Part shown: positions 10,681-24,100 of the stretch, in pieces
Layout: each line of letters begins with the position of its first letter
How positions within the stretch are numbered: position 1 is the stretch's first letter
Assembly (NCBI GenBank): GCA_023238725.1
Contig: CM041553.1
Coordinates: 15,191,501-15,255,500 of the forward strand
Length of the DNA: 64,000 nucleotides
Direction of reading: 5' to 3'
From: Scortum barcoo
Taxonomy: Eukaryota > Chordata > Actinopteri > Centrarchiformes > Terapontidae
The notes under the pieces: model-generated
What the model was told of the DNA's origin: nothing
What the model saw: only the letters and a program-made list of their open reading frames with translations
Database searches by the model: none
Made by a program: the position numbers and the translations under genes

Positions 10681-13600
10681 GTGGCGTCGTTTTTTATTAT
10701 TTTGGTTCATGTGGCTCCTTTACCGCCGAGCTTCACAGTCAGCAGTGTGTCCGCCTGCAGAGGGCTGGAGTCATTCAAGAGCAGAGAGCAAGGGAAATGA
10801 GTCAGTGTGTCCCTGTGTGTGTGTGTGTGTGTGTCCGGGTCCTCACGTGGTTTCACTTCCTGTTTGGGCAGTCACGTGAACACACACTCAAAAAACCCTC
10901 TGCTCTTCTTTAAATTCATATCAAAATCATGTCATAATGAACAAATGGATTAATTTATTATTATTGAATCTTACTCAACAAGTAATACTACTGCTAACAA
11001 TAATAATGTATTTTATTTGTATATAGTAAGAAATAAAAAGAAAAGTTACAAAAACAGCTAAGTACAGACACAGTTAATATAATACAATAAAATAAAATAA
11101 TATGATTTATATAATTTATATAACTTAAATAATTTTTTTTTTTCAATCAGTCAACCAAAAGCCAGAACAAATCAAACAAAATTAAAATAAAGGTAAAATA
11201 GGTGGTTGCACAACAGACCTGTATAATGTAAACAGAAATAACTAGCTTTCAGGTTAAAACAGCAAGTGCGTACATACATGTTTGAGCTCAGCCTGGACTC
11301 TAAAACAACAAGCAGTCTTAACCCAGGAGATCTGAGAGGACTTTTTGATGGTAGGGGGTCAGAAAGTTATATTACATTACACTGAGACACCAGAAACTAT
11401 ACTGACTAGAGATCCAGCCATTTCTGTATGTAATCAAATCACTTTATTTACGGTAAACATTTATTGTGACAAATGTTTATATTTAACTTTTTTTTTTTTT
11501 TTTTTTAGAATCCTCTGAAGGAAAGTACATTTCTCCATTTCATGACATTCCACTTATAGCAGAGACAGAACAGGTAAATCTTCAGTAGCAGCAGCTGTTT
11601 GATAAATATTGCAGAAAATTCATGACTCTATGTAGAAACGATATTTAAACCACCCAATTACAGAATTATTTTCTTTCCATAGGACAATGATGTGCCAGCT
11701 AAAAAAACAAAGAGGAACGAGAGTGAGGTAATTCGCATCTTTTATCTCAGTTTTATTATCTAAATACATTCAACTCGGCATCTACTGTACATAACCTCTT
11801 CTGTACTTTCAGGTGCTCTTTAACATGGTTGTGGAAGTACCTCGATGGTCAAATGCTAAAATGGAGGTATGGTTTTATTTATTTCATTACTTCATTCATT
11901 CATGCGTTCATTCTACATTTTCCCAGAATTTGGCTTAGCCCGAAGCTATTTAATGTATTATTTGATGACCCCTAAACTGATGATATCTCATAATTGCATG
12001 ACTGCATGCAGCTTACCAAGAAATGAAGAAAGTGCTGTACTACTTTCATTTAGCTTACTGTTAGCCAGAAGCTGAGGCTTTGAGTATTCGTGAGACAAGC
12101 AAAATCACATAGCTTCAACTCTATAATAAGTTTAAAATTAAAATTTTAAAGTTTATGCACCTTTTATAACTCTTTCAATTTCTAGATTGCAACAAAGGAG
12201 CCGCTGAACCCAATCAAACAAGATGTAAAGAAAGGAAAGCTCCGATATGTAGCCAACATATTTCCCTATAAAGGTTACATATGGAATTATGGCGCACTCC
12301 CCCAGGTGAGGAAAATGCACAGTGTGAAGGGTTGTGTCAGCCGTTAAGATTTTCTTTGTGAATTTTTTGTCCACCTGTCAAATAGGTCCTCAGGGTGCGA
12401 TCATTTTTGGGGGCAGGAAATTTGTCCCCACTGAGGAATAAAAAAAAAAAAAAAGATAATATATGATATATAATATATAACATATATTATAATATATAAA
12501 AATCATTTAGCAAATTGTACCCATCATGTCATCCTCTTGCTGTATTGATTTTAATCCTGGTCAAATAACAATACTGCAGTTTAAACAATGAATTTTTTAA
12601 AACTACCTCATTTTCAGGTAGTTAAGATGAAATGTTTGCAAGAAAAGTTTTTTTTTTTACATGTTTGTGAACTGTTCCTTGGAAAAGACATGGGAGGACC
12701 CAAACCACACAGACGAAGAGACAAAGTGTTGTGGTGACAATGATCCCATTGACGTTTGTGAGATCGGCAGCCAGGTGAGACTCCAAAAGAGTATATATAA
12801 GTTCTGTCATTATATATTACATTGCTAGATTGTGTGGTGGATTGATCTGACTGTTGGTAATTTGTTGGTCTGGTCTTCAGGTGTGCTCTCCAGGTCAGGT
12901 GATCCAAGTGAAAGTGCTCGGCATCTTGGCCATGATAGATGAAGGAGAAATGGACTGGAAGGTCATCGCTATCAATTCTGAGGACCCAGATGCCAAAAAC
13001 CTAAATAGTGGGTATTTTCCATAGATCATATCTGTAATTTAGTCCAGGAAACCACTTCATAGTAAGACACAGTAATTTTAACTGGAATGTGTTGAACAGG
13101 ACTATCAAGTACAAATGTTAATGGTTTGAGATACAAATAAAAGTGGAAGTGCTGAAGTCAGGTCACTGAATTTGGAAAGAAATATTTGCAGAAAGGTTGG
13201 CTGCCCAGAGCAACTACAGACTGGCTCTCTGTAGTTTTTATTGTCAACATGGTTTTATTTACATTCAGCATTTCTGTCCAAAATATTGTGTGTTTCCTTA
13301 AGCCTATCTAAACATGTTTTTTAACTAGTCAGCATTTGCAGAACCTGTTTGTGAAGCTTAAGCTTGCATTGTTTACTTTAGCTTGTTTTAATTGGACAGT
13401 AGTACCTTTTATAGGGGCTGTTACTGACAATTATTAAAAATGTTGATTACACAAGGTGACATTCTCAAATGTCTTGTTTTGTCCACAGCCCAAAGATATT
13501 CAGTTTACTGTCATGGTGGACTAAATAAACCAGGAAATATTCTTATTGGAGAAGCTGAAATAAGCGTATTTGGACACTTTTTCTTAAAAATAGCTCAAAA

Positions 13601-14695
13601 TAATGAATCAGTTATCAAAGTAGTTGGTGATTAATTGAATACATGACAGCTAATTAATTAATCTACTAATTGTTGCAGCTCTACTACCTTTCATGCCTGT
13701 TTATTTATAGAAGGACTTATATATTCAACATATTATTAAGTTTCATTTAGATAAAAACCTAATACCAAGTGTAAATGGAATACAGCTTTATCTCCGATTC
13801 ATACCAAGACAAATAAGGTGTGAATTGGTCCTTTGTTTTAATTCTGTTGAATTTGTTTGTTTGCCTCAGGCATAGAGGATGTCCGCAAGAGCCGGTCTGG
13901 TCATTTAGAGGCCACTGTCGACTGGTTTAGGAAATATAAGGTGCCTGATGGAAAGCCGGACAACCAATTTGGATTCAATGGACAATTCAAAGACAGGGTA
14001 CTGAGACCTTTGTGTTGCCAAATACAGTGCATAGATGAGACCCGACAGTTTGTATACGAGAGGTTGTAGTACATTTCGTTTCAGCTTTCGTGGCTAAAAC
14101 CGAATGGATTGCTACATAAGAAAAACGAAATGATGCCTTTTTTCTCTGATGTTCTTTGTCCTTTTTATAGGACTTTGCAGTTGAGATCATCAAGTCCACC
14201 CATGAGCACTGGAGGGCACTAGTGCAGAAGCAGACGAACAGTGGAGGGATCGCATGGTGAGTCGGTGGAGGTAAAACCCCTGCGGATTGTATGCGTTGGA
14301 TGTACACATAATGAACAACACTGACTTTTATTTTTTTTTGTTCAGCAAAAATGTCTCCTGCTGTGCGAGCCCTTTCAAATGCAGTGCAGATGAGGCTAGA
14401 GATGTGGTCCAAGCGGTGAGAACTTCCATGTGCTGTTGATTCAAAATGATGATAGCAAACACATTAATAGCATATAGAACTGTATTAGGGTTGGGTTTGG
14501 TAATTGTCATGTATAACATTTGACACTCCAGGCCCCTCCATTGGGCAGCTCACATCCTGTGTCTCCAGAGGGTAAGAAAATAATGGCATATTTCCTCAAA
14601 ATCTGGTTTATTTGAGGTGTTGTTTTTTGTTTTTTTTTTTTTTAATGTGATTTATAAATCTTCTCTTAACAGTGGACAAGTGGCATTTTGTCTGA
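10361..14695 (+). CDS. ppa2: PPA2, mitochondrial inorganic pyrophosphatase
   Basis: Coding exons: 10361-10547, 11509-11573, 11683-11727, 11813-11866, 12186-12305, 12688-12774, 12881-13007, 13870-13997, 14171-14256, 14346-14415, 14532-14571, 14673-14695; all GT-AG, total 1032 nt, 343 residues (human about 334). The enzyme hydrolyses pyrophosphate to two phosphates with Mg2+ in the mitochondrial matrix. The family I PPase signature GDNDPIDVCEIG is complete, with metal-binding Asp174, Asp176 and Asp179; KGKLRYVANIFPYKGYIWNYGALPQ and YKVPDGKPDNQFGFNGQFKD are also family blocks. The first ~40 residues are Arg/Ala/Ser-rich with few acids, fitting a mitochondrial presequence, unlike cytosolic PPA1. 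An in-frame TAG at 10322 supports the start. The protein ends DKWHFV, like the human VWHFLGK end. Lying next to TET2 and ARHGEF38 also favours PPA2 over PPA1. Confidence 0.97.
10585..10610 (+). repeat. (GT)13 microsatellite in PPA2 intron 1
   Basis: An uninterrupted GT repeat shortly after the exon 1 donor; a second shorter run lies at 10814-10834. Confidence 0.95.
12400..12510. repeat. Low-complexity A-run and (TA)-rich tract in PPA2 intron 5
   Basis: TTTGTCCCCACTGAGGAATA is followed by A14 and then a palindromic ATATATAATATATAA-type tract. The CCCCACTGAGGAATAAA lead-in resembles the retroelement terminus at 9581-9635, so this may be another truncated insertion; the match is short. Confidence 0.4.
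13470..13685 (+). repeat. Teleost interspersed repeat, copy 2, in PPA2 intron 7
   Basis: The stretch runs GTCCACAGCCCAAAGATATT through GGAAATATTCTTATTGGAGA to TAATCTACTAATTGTTGCAG. It is co-linear with 6930-7205 and is the better preserved copy. The 64-residue open frame at 13440-13634 lies wholly inside it and is not a gene. Confidence 0.65.
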
Positions 14696-15135
14696 ATCCT
14701 TAAAGACAGTATGGAAACCAACAGAACTGAACAACATCTGAAGCAGCTGCATCATTTCTATGCACCTGGGATTATTTTTTGGTAAGGACTCATTCTCAGC
14801 TGCATAAAGTGCCATCTACCATCCAATAATTTTGGGTGTCATGTTGCACCCCAGATTGATTTTTTTTTTTTGTTGTTGGTAGCACCAATTATAATTTAGA
14901 GGTTAATCACAAAAGTAATTGGTCTTCTTTCTATTAAATTGTAAATTATATTATATATCCACTGCAGTATTTTTGTGGCCAATGTCCAGATCCAGGCTTG
15001 TAAAAGACTGAAAGTAGTATTGTTATGCTCTACTTTGCTTTTTAAGACTATAATCACAAACAAAACCCAATTTCTTTGTAAGTTAACAATTTCTTCCTGT
15101 TTGGTTAAATAAAAACATTAAGGCGTGACCTTGAC
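14696..15135 (+). promoter_or_regulatory. ppa2: PPA2 3' UTR with poly(A) signal
   Basis: The last exon continues after the TGA stop at 14693-14695. A canonical AATAAA is at 15108-15113, which would give a 3' UTR of roughly 430 bases. I infer the end from this signal only; a later AATAAA-like cluster at about 15254-15264 is an alternative. Confidence 0.55.
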
Positions 15136-18118
15136 ATGATCTCTTTCCAGTTTCATCTGTAATTTCACAATTAAAATCTTCAACATGTGGACAGAATAAT
15201 GCACAGATTTTAGATATTAGTATTAACTTGGAGTAACAAATCAAATTGCTTTAAATAAATATAAATTTTATTAAAAAAAACACCCACATCTCAGCAATAT
15301 CAGGAATGATATAATAAACAGCTTTCAAATAAACTGCATTCAGTACATTACAATACTTACAGTATTAATACCCATCCTTAATTCCATTTTTTGTAGCATA
15401 CCAAACTTCAGGAGAACAAGGGAAGCCTTAAAAAATAAAATGACAGGCAAAGTTGCACATTTTTTTATTTATACCTTTAGTGTCTAACTGCAAAAAGACC
15501 AAGTGTGTATCAACTGCTAGCTTAACCTTTGAGCTGAGCACATATAGTGTACTAGTTAAGCCCAGAAAGTCATTCAAGTAATGTTGACTCACTCAGAAAC
15601 ACTCTGAAGCATCTTCAAGTATGGCTATGCTCGTAACCCGCTATATCTTAGACACCTCGGCTTTCTCAACCACAACCTGCTACTGTAGCTGGGTCCTGTA
15701 CAACGAAATTCAACATTTTTTTTTATGTAGATTTATTTTACAAAACTGGAACAGTTAAAAAAAAACTAGAACTTCTAATGTCTGAGCGAACAGGACACTA
15801 TAACTGTAAACATTGCTGTGACAGTGAGCATACATTTACAAAGACTTCCTGGATAATCTAACCATGATCACTCTTTTAACCTGAAATAGCCAAAAGAATA
15901 TTTAAAGATATGATGAGGATTGCTGATAGAGGAGCTGTGGGTCAATTTGACAGAACAAGAGGAACCTACATCAACATTAAAGAATGAGTTGTTTTCCTGA
16001 AATACAGGCTCTTGGTATGTACAATGTGACATAATTTATTTTTATTTTTTAACACATTTACAATCTGTTTAAATAAAATGTTTTGTAATTCTTTGTTACA
16101 TATTTTTTTCCTGAAAAAGAAATGAAGTGCTTTCAGAAAATGAATATGTTGAAGAGTGGGGTAAGTTGTTTCTATAACATGACAGTCATTCCATTATATA
16201 CCGCATTAATTAAATCAAATGGACAGGGAAGAAAAATCATTATACAATTGCTTAGTGGTTATAAATAAATTTAACTATACACAGGCACAAAGATGTGCAA
16301 CTACGTTAATCACTGCCCTGGTCTTGTCTCAAAGCAAACGCAAATACATTGCTTTTTATTTAGTCAATATCATACTTTCCCTTTAGTCAACTCAGTGCAT
16401 ATATGTTCAAATTACTTTTTAAAAGATTACCACCATCCTACTAGCTAAAATATAAGTAAAAAAAATGCAGGAACATATCTTTTTCCTCACAAAATAATTT
16501 TTGTTTGTGTGAATTATAGAATTGGATTCAGGATGCAATGGCAAGTACCTGAATGAGAAAAAGACAAGATGAATACAGGCGACAAAGATGTACACAAAAT
16601 TGAAAATGTCCCTGATTTTACAGTAACATCAAAGATTCAAGTTCAAGTAATACTTTCTACCAGACAGATAAGAAAGTAAGAAATGAACTTTTATGCCTTT
16701 TGGTGGCCTGAAGTTTAACTCTTATTAACATTTTGAAAGTAATATAGAAAGGAAGAAAGAAAAAAAAAATTTATATCCTATTGCCAAACTAGTTTTGAGG
16801 TATATGACAGGTTTGTACTGTACATTATTTAAAAGCCTTCTCACTGCCCAAAGAGTCTCACATTGTATGCTTCTAGTAGGTTGAATAGCACCTCTTGATA
16901 TAAAATCAGTTGAAACCCAAAGAAATACAATGAAATAGGCTGTTAGCATTCTTTACAACACAAAATCTATAACAGTAATTCCAAAAAGGGAAATTAACTT
17001 ACTGTACAAATCTCACCTGTTTATCTTACAGTTAGATTGCAATAATTAAAGACCCCACAGCAAGCCAGCTGCCCTCTGAAACTGACGCTGAGCTTACCCT
17101 GTTTCATGTTCCTCAGTGTATAAAAAGCACATTTACTAAGCACCACAGACATAAAACTACATGTAATATTCACAGTCCAGGTTTGTTCAATGAACCTAAG
17201 GTAAGGAACATTATAAACAGTCGCTGACAATAAAATAAACCTGGAAAAAACTAAAGTAACACAAACGTAGATTTTTTTTTTTCCTCAAAATGTTAAAAAT
17301 GCACCATTAGAATGGCTCAATTTACAGTATAAATGACATAGGAAAGTGAAATAAGCACCAACATATTGATAGTTTAAAAAAAAAAAAAAAACTTGCATGA
17401 ACTCAAAACAGTTACAGTTGCTCATACAACCCTCTGTTATAAATTCATCAATTAGATTTTAGTGATGCTTAGAAATGAATTTCTCTTGATGTAGCAATAC
17501 AGTATAACCAGATTTTATGATTTAAAGATCTTACCAAATCATGTAATTATCAAAAAGTGCTCTAAGAAACACTGACTTTCCAAAAACCATTATGATGCTG
17601 ATGATTTGACAGTGGGATGATATTTTCACTGTCCCGTTGACACGAGTCATTGAGCGTCACTCGTAGAGTATCTTCTGGTTATAGTGTGAAGGCATTTGAA
17701 TTGAAATAAATGGTAATAAACACATGCTTTAGCACCATGAATGTTGTCATTTATAAAGTCAGTGTTTTATGCCAAGATGACATCTCTAAAATTTTGTAAG
17801 AAAAATAAAGCCACCAAAAATGAAACTTTGTTTTCATTAAAAATAGGTCCTTATGTATCAGACTGAAAGCACCAGAGATTTAACAGTGTGTATCTTGCAA
17901 AAGTTGCCAAATAAAAATAAATACATCCTTAGTAGGGTCAACTAGTAAAGCTTGATTGTTAAAGATGTGAAAGACCTGATGTGAACGGTGATTTATATCT
18001 CATCTGAACACTGTTGCTAACCTTATGCAGGAGGAGCATTTAGATGAGGCCAGTGGTGCCTGTGGTCTTTGTTTTTCATAAATAAAGCACCTTCAATTTT
18101 CTTCTTCATCAATGTTTT
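15136..18118 (-). other. tet2: Convergent PPA2/TET2 interval, mostly probable TET2 3' UTR
   Basis: This AT-rich stretch directly follows the TET2 stop on the minus strand. No TTTATT (AATAAA on the minus strand) occurs close to the stop. Candidates lie further along, at about 16356, 16037, 15727, 15464 and 15267-15272. A TET2 3' UTR of 1.8-2.9 kb is therefore likely, in keeping with the long 3' UTR known in mammals. No other gene is visible here; short frames such as 16725-16949 and 17021-17230 have no recognisable content. Confidence 0.5.
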
Positions 18119-21100
18119 CTACACAAACTGACTGTAAGGCCCAGTGACCTTGGTGAAGGCGTACGGAGATGTACTGACATAGGTGTTTGTTGTGCATGAC
18201 AAGGACCCCTCCATCAGTGCCTGGATAAAACGCTTGTAAGGAGGCTCCCCGGTGCTTTCTGATGAGTCTGGAAGCTCACGCTTTACCCCCTTTTTATTGC
18301 CCTTGCTGGGTGTCCCCTCACCGCCATTCCTCTCTGCATCTTCCTCCTTCTCTCGAGCCTTCTCTGCCATCTTGGCCTCCCACATAGCCAAGCCATGCTT
18401 AGCCTCATTCATATTTTTGTGCTGGTAAAAGACCAAGGAGATGCGTGTTGGGTGGTTGCGGTCTGGGTTTTTAAGGGGTGTTGTGGCATGTAGCTCCCGT
18501 TTTGCACACTCAATGAGAACTGATCCATGACTTGGTGCCACTGCCACACCACCAATGTCAGGGTCCAAGAAGTTGTGCTCATTGTCTGACCACATTTCAG
18601 GCTTTTGTGGAGTTGTGGGTGGCTGTGGTGTTCCAGGCTCCTGCTTAATGGTAGAGCCCATGAGGCTTCCATTAGGCAGACCTAAGCCTGACTGTATTTC
18701 AGGGTTTAAACACCCACCACTCAACTGAGCAGAAAGCATCTGTGGACGAGGCATGCCCATCTCTGTCTTTATTTGCATATGGAAAGGATCTTGGCCTGTG
18801 GGTAATATTTGAGGGCTCCGAGATAGGTATGGACTTGGGTATCCTCCAAACTGATTGCCTTTGCTCACTGTAGCTGGATAGTCTAGACCTCCATGGGCTG
18901 AGGGTGCTCTTGAGAGGGCATCCATGAACTGGGGGTCTGAGGCTCCATTAGGACCATAGGGTGTATAAGGTCTCATTGGGTGAACTTGCCTCATGCTGCG
19001 GGCATTGTAACCATTGACCTGTAAACCGGGCTCACCATACCTTGGTGGATAATTGACCTCATAACGTTGATGTACACCGTACTGCTGCTCTGAGTAAAGC
19101 GCTGGGCGCTGTTGTCGATACATGTCCAGGTGCTTTGGGTTTGAAGCATAGTATGGATGGTAATTTTCAAGGGGCATTCCCCCATTACATTGATAACCTG
19201 GGTATGGACGATTCGATCCATTAATGTATGAGTTTGGTACATGGAGTGGGGCGGGGTAGGGAGGGGTGGCTGGTGTTTGTGGCTGAGGGGGATACATGCT
19301 GCCTGGCTTGGAAGTGCTTGGAAAAGATCCAGGGTGGTTGGGGAACGTAGGGTAGCTGGCTGCATTTGTTGAGCCCGGATAAGGGGGGAGAATGCCCTGG
19401 TGCTGTTGTTGCTGTAGTTGTTGATGATGGGCTCCAGGGGCCTGTGGTGGGTGTCCTGACTGTAGGCTTGCTCCCATAGCACCTGGAATAAGTCCTAGAA
19501 AACAAACCCACCAAAAGATAAAGGCCTAAGTACCACTAAAAATATATATATATATCTCTAATCATATGTCAGTTTTTGTCAATACATATCATTTTCATTT
19601 TCATACAGAATAAATGTGAACCTACCTGACATAGGAGTGCTCTGAACAGTATTCTCATAACTGCCAGCCTTTGACTTCGCCAGGAGGGCCTTCTCTGCCT
19701 TATCATTAGAGCTGTCCAGCATGGCAGTTTTGTTGGCAGCTGCCTTCTTAGCATCCAACTTTTTTTGCCTGCAAGACTTGGCGGGCTCTGCAAGCATGCG
19801 CACCTGGCGGCGGAAGGCACTGAGGACTTGGATGGCTCCTGACTTGATTTTTTCCTGCTGACCCTCCTCACTGCCAAATTCGTCAGTGTTGGAAGCCTTA
19901 TAGAGAGGCAGTACATGGAGCTGCTCGTCTTCTGGTATCTTTCCAATCTCTCGGTTATCCTCCCTTGTTAATGTACACACCTGGAAAAAACAGGGTGAGT
20001 TGAACACGTTTTGTTGTGGATGTTAAAATTAAAGAACAAATGCATTTTTGTAAGTCATATTGCTGATGAAAATGTGCTCATTAAATATCAAGACATAGCT
20101 TGATGTGTAGTTTGAGTCTCTTTATCTATTCCATTCTCAAACAAATGTTTGAAACATACTTTGTACTTAAGGACTTTATGTTTTCCAGGTTCTGCTTACC
20201 ACAGTGCTTCCACCCTGCATGTTGTGGAGGTCTCTGTGAGCGTGGGCACAGAAGTCCAGACAAGCAGTGACCCCGGAGAAGGGACGCCCATCCTTTAGCC
20301 CCAGACGACAATCTGTTGCCCTGTGTTCATGTTCCACCTGTGTCAGGAAAAAGCAGGAGGTAAATTTGAATAACATAGTAAGAGTTTCTGAAGATCAGTA
20401 AACAATGTAGTTGGGAAATCTTTACAAATATAGAAATGGTTGACCTATAAAGTTGACGCTTCACCCACATGTTATGATCTGAAAATCAGTTATACCTTTG
20501 AGGTACAGGATATATTCAGTATATATTTTAATAGTAAACCATTAAGATGTAGATGTGGAATATCAAACAGTTTATATAAAGTCCATATATTCTCACCTGG
20601 TTTCCATAAGCTTCAGGTGCCATTTTTTTATACAAGGGCGCCAATAAGGTTGCCAGATTTTGAAAGTTGTTCTCCACTTTCTCTTCCTGAAAGATAAAAC
20701 TGCCAGTGTTAGATTACCTTACTAAGGATATTATACTAAGGAAACCATGGTACATAGTAGATTAATATTTCAATCTACTTGAAATACCTCTTTCACATCA
20801 TCTCCTAGTAGCTTGAATTTTCTTGGTACTTTGCTCCGGGCAAACTTGCAGCCGTTGTAGTACATACTCCAGGAGCAGCCAAAAGAGAAAGATGCTCCGC
20901 AGGCATCAGCTTCTAACCCCTGGCATGCACAAGTCCTCCTAATAAGTAAGGACAGAAACTTTAAATATGAAACTGTTGCCCAGGTTCATTAAGTGTTGGC
21001 CAGAAGTGATGATGAAGAATCAAATTGGAAACTAGTACCCTTTGACGTAATGCAAAGGGACACGTAGTATTGAGGTAAAAAAAAAAATTAAAAAAGCTCT

Positions 21101-24100
21101 TAGAGCAAATGGTAGCAAAACCAAGAACAAAATTTACTTTTTATGCATGTAAAATTAGAACCAAATATTCCTTGCTTCATTTATGCAGTACTTGCAGATG
21201 TAAATGCAATATAATATAGGCATTATACTAGTACACTTGATATGTTTGAAACAGGCATATTTGGAAAAGAAGGCAATGCTCACTTAAAATCTGTATATAA
21301 TTATTGTGATGATCTTAACTCCTGTTCTAACTTCTACACTAGTGTAGCCCATGTAGCCAGATTTGAGTTCTGTCATGCTGTTACTTACTCCTCATTGAGA
21401 GCACAGCGTCTCTGGGTGAGGGCTCCATGCTTTCTTAGAGTTTCACTTAGCTCGAGGTAGAGGCGGTCAGCCAGGCTGGGCAGGATGCCCTCCCAGACCA
21501 GGATTACTACAATGATGCAGGCTGTCTCACATGTGTGACCTGCACGTTCTCGCACCAACACCAGTAGCTTTTCTTCTACACTGGACCGACGAATCACCTA
21601 AAACATGACAGGTAAAGGAATTTGTATATATGCAGATAATCAAGTCAAATATGAGGGCAGCTGATTTGTCAACTTCTCAAATGGAATATACAAAAATGAC
21701 TCTTACCCATTTGGCTATGGGGCACCCCTGTGTACTTTTCCCTTCCTTTCCGGTGTATATTACTTTCTCAATCCTGATGGCGTGACCAGTGAGACCAGAT
21801 CTTCAAAGTAAAATGGAAGAATTTGAGTACAAATACAAACACAAGTAAAACAGTATGCGGTGGGTATGTAATAATGTAGTCCATGTTTACAGTAATTTGT
21901 CTGGAAGTCAAACTGATGATTTACCTTTTCTCCATTGCCTCTCGTATACTGGCAACAGTAGGCCCTGCCCCCAAGTGAGTGTAGTATGGACCTTCATCCT
22001 TTTCACTGATTTGTTCTAAACATAAAGGACCATACATTAATATTTACACACCAATCAATCAAACAAACATGTTCTAGAACCAGCCTCATGAGACTCACCA
22101 ACACAGTGGCAGGATGCAATGTCATATTGTGTTTTCATGGGAGTATCCAAAAGATTCTTTATAGGGGTATCCAGTAGCTTCATAGGAGAATCCATAAAGC
22201 TTTGTAAGAGGTGTTCCTTCTTAGGGGTGGAATCAGGTGGTTTTTTAAGAGCTACATTGGCTGAGGCAGGTGCTGATGATTCCACTCCACTCAAGTCTGT
22301 GTTGGTGGACAGAATTGTGACAGGACCAGATGATTCCAACTTGACTTTATTTGATGAATTGATGACAAGGGATTTTTTCTCAAACACAGGTGAAGGCTGA
22401 TACTGCCTCAGGCTTTGTTCCATGGAGGCCAAGATGCTTCCCTGTCTCTTGCTTTGCTCACACAGGGATTGTTGATTCTCCTGCTTGACTTGCATTCCAC
22501 CTATGCCTGCCTCACGCATCTGTAACTGCTGCTCTTGCTGCTGTGAACTAGACAGCTCAAATCTCGGTCCGTTTTCCATTTTCACAGCTCTCAGGCCATG
22601 TTTGGGTTCACCAATGCTCTGAGGGAGGTGAGGAGGGCCTTGGCGCTCCTGCCTTTGTAACAGGTGCATACGCAGGGCTGCATGCCTCTGAAAGTCTCCA
22701 TGGGGATCTGCAGGTCCCAGAGGTAGTCGAGGTCCCCTTTGGAACTGAGTGCATGATATCTTCAACTGCTGTTCAGCTTTAGGATACATCTGTGTTGATA
22801 CTTGTTGGTTTAACGCACCTTGCGGTAAGTGAGGTTGTGACTGTGTAGAGGTCTGAGAGATGTCGGCATTGTTGGATTGGTGGCAGTGGTTGTTAGGCCG
22901 CTGTGGTTGAAATTGCTTGAGGTTATTGGTGCCTGAGTTTGGTGGATACTGCCTTTGATGTTGTTGTATTTGTTGCATCTCTATTGTGTTATTGTAACTG
23001 AATGTTGCATGTTCACTATGCTGGATGTGTTGGTTGTTGGACTGAGCAGACTTGTTTCTGAGAGGTTGGTTGAGTTGAAGCTGCTGCTGACCTGGCTGAG
23101 GCTGGCTGCGAGGTCTGTAATTGGGAGACTTGAGTTGCTGCCCTTCAGATTGTGGAGGATGGGACAGGGGACGTTGAAGATGACAGTGCTGTGATTGCTG
23201 CTGTTGTTGTGTTGGTAAAAACTCAGGTGATAGTATATCCTGCAGGTCAGGGTCTTCACATAAGTGCTCTGACTGCATCTGGGTATGGTAGCGGCTGTCT
23301 GCCTGCTGATTTTGGGTGAAGTTATGCTGCTCAGGCATTTTCTGGGGTAGAGGTTGCTGTATTTGTGGTGCTTTAGAATTTGATTGCTGCCACTCAGGGG
23401 CAGTATTGTGCTGGGCTGGAGCACAATGTGTTTGGGCTGGTAGACAGTCTTGCTGTTGCTGCTGGAAGCTGCTAGACCCCTGGCTGCTATCTGTGAAAAC
23501 TCCCTGTGTCTGGAATCTTTGGGCTGGATTTGGCTCCAACATCTGGCAGTGAACCTGGGGGTTAGCTGTCTGCTGCTCTGACTGAGGCTTAGCAGGGAAG
23601 CCCCTCCACATGTCCTGTTCTTGTGCCTGGGTTGGCTGGCCACTTGCTGGTTGCTGCTGGGAATGTGAAGAGTTCAGCTCTATCCAGCCTCTCTGGTGGG
23701 GAGTCGGACACGATAAGTTGGCTCTCTGCTGAGAAGCATTCTCCATCCCGTTTTCTAACCCAGCATGACGTGGCTGCTGGAGACTGGGTCCCATGGATAT
23801 GGTACTGTCAGCTCCATGTGGGTTCCCAGAATTTTGTTTTAAGGTCTGGGGTTGAATCCCATACTGTTGACCTCTGTTAGGGCCATGTTGCTGATGCTGA
23901 CCAGAACTGGGTTCCTCATTTTGCCCCGTCTTCCGTATCCCAGAGTTGGGAAAGGATCCATATCCACCTGCCTCCGCTGCCTGTAAAGGAGCATTGTGTT
24001 CCAGAAGAGTGTTCTGGTTAAACTCCTGGTTAGTTTTCACATATATACCTTGAGCATTTGCATCATTTGGATAACACTGTGTGCCATTTTGATGTTGTTG

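Noticed and set aside
12010..12080. TTTAGCTTACTGTTAGCCAG in PPA2 intron 4 as another copy of the 33983-34262 repeat
   Set aside because: Only one short word is similar and the rest does not follow the repeat.
13440..13634. 64-codon frame in PPA2 intron 7
   Set aside because: It lies within an interspersed repeat that has a second copy at 6930-7205 and is skipped by the co-linear PPA2 exons.
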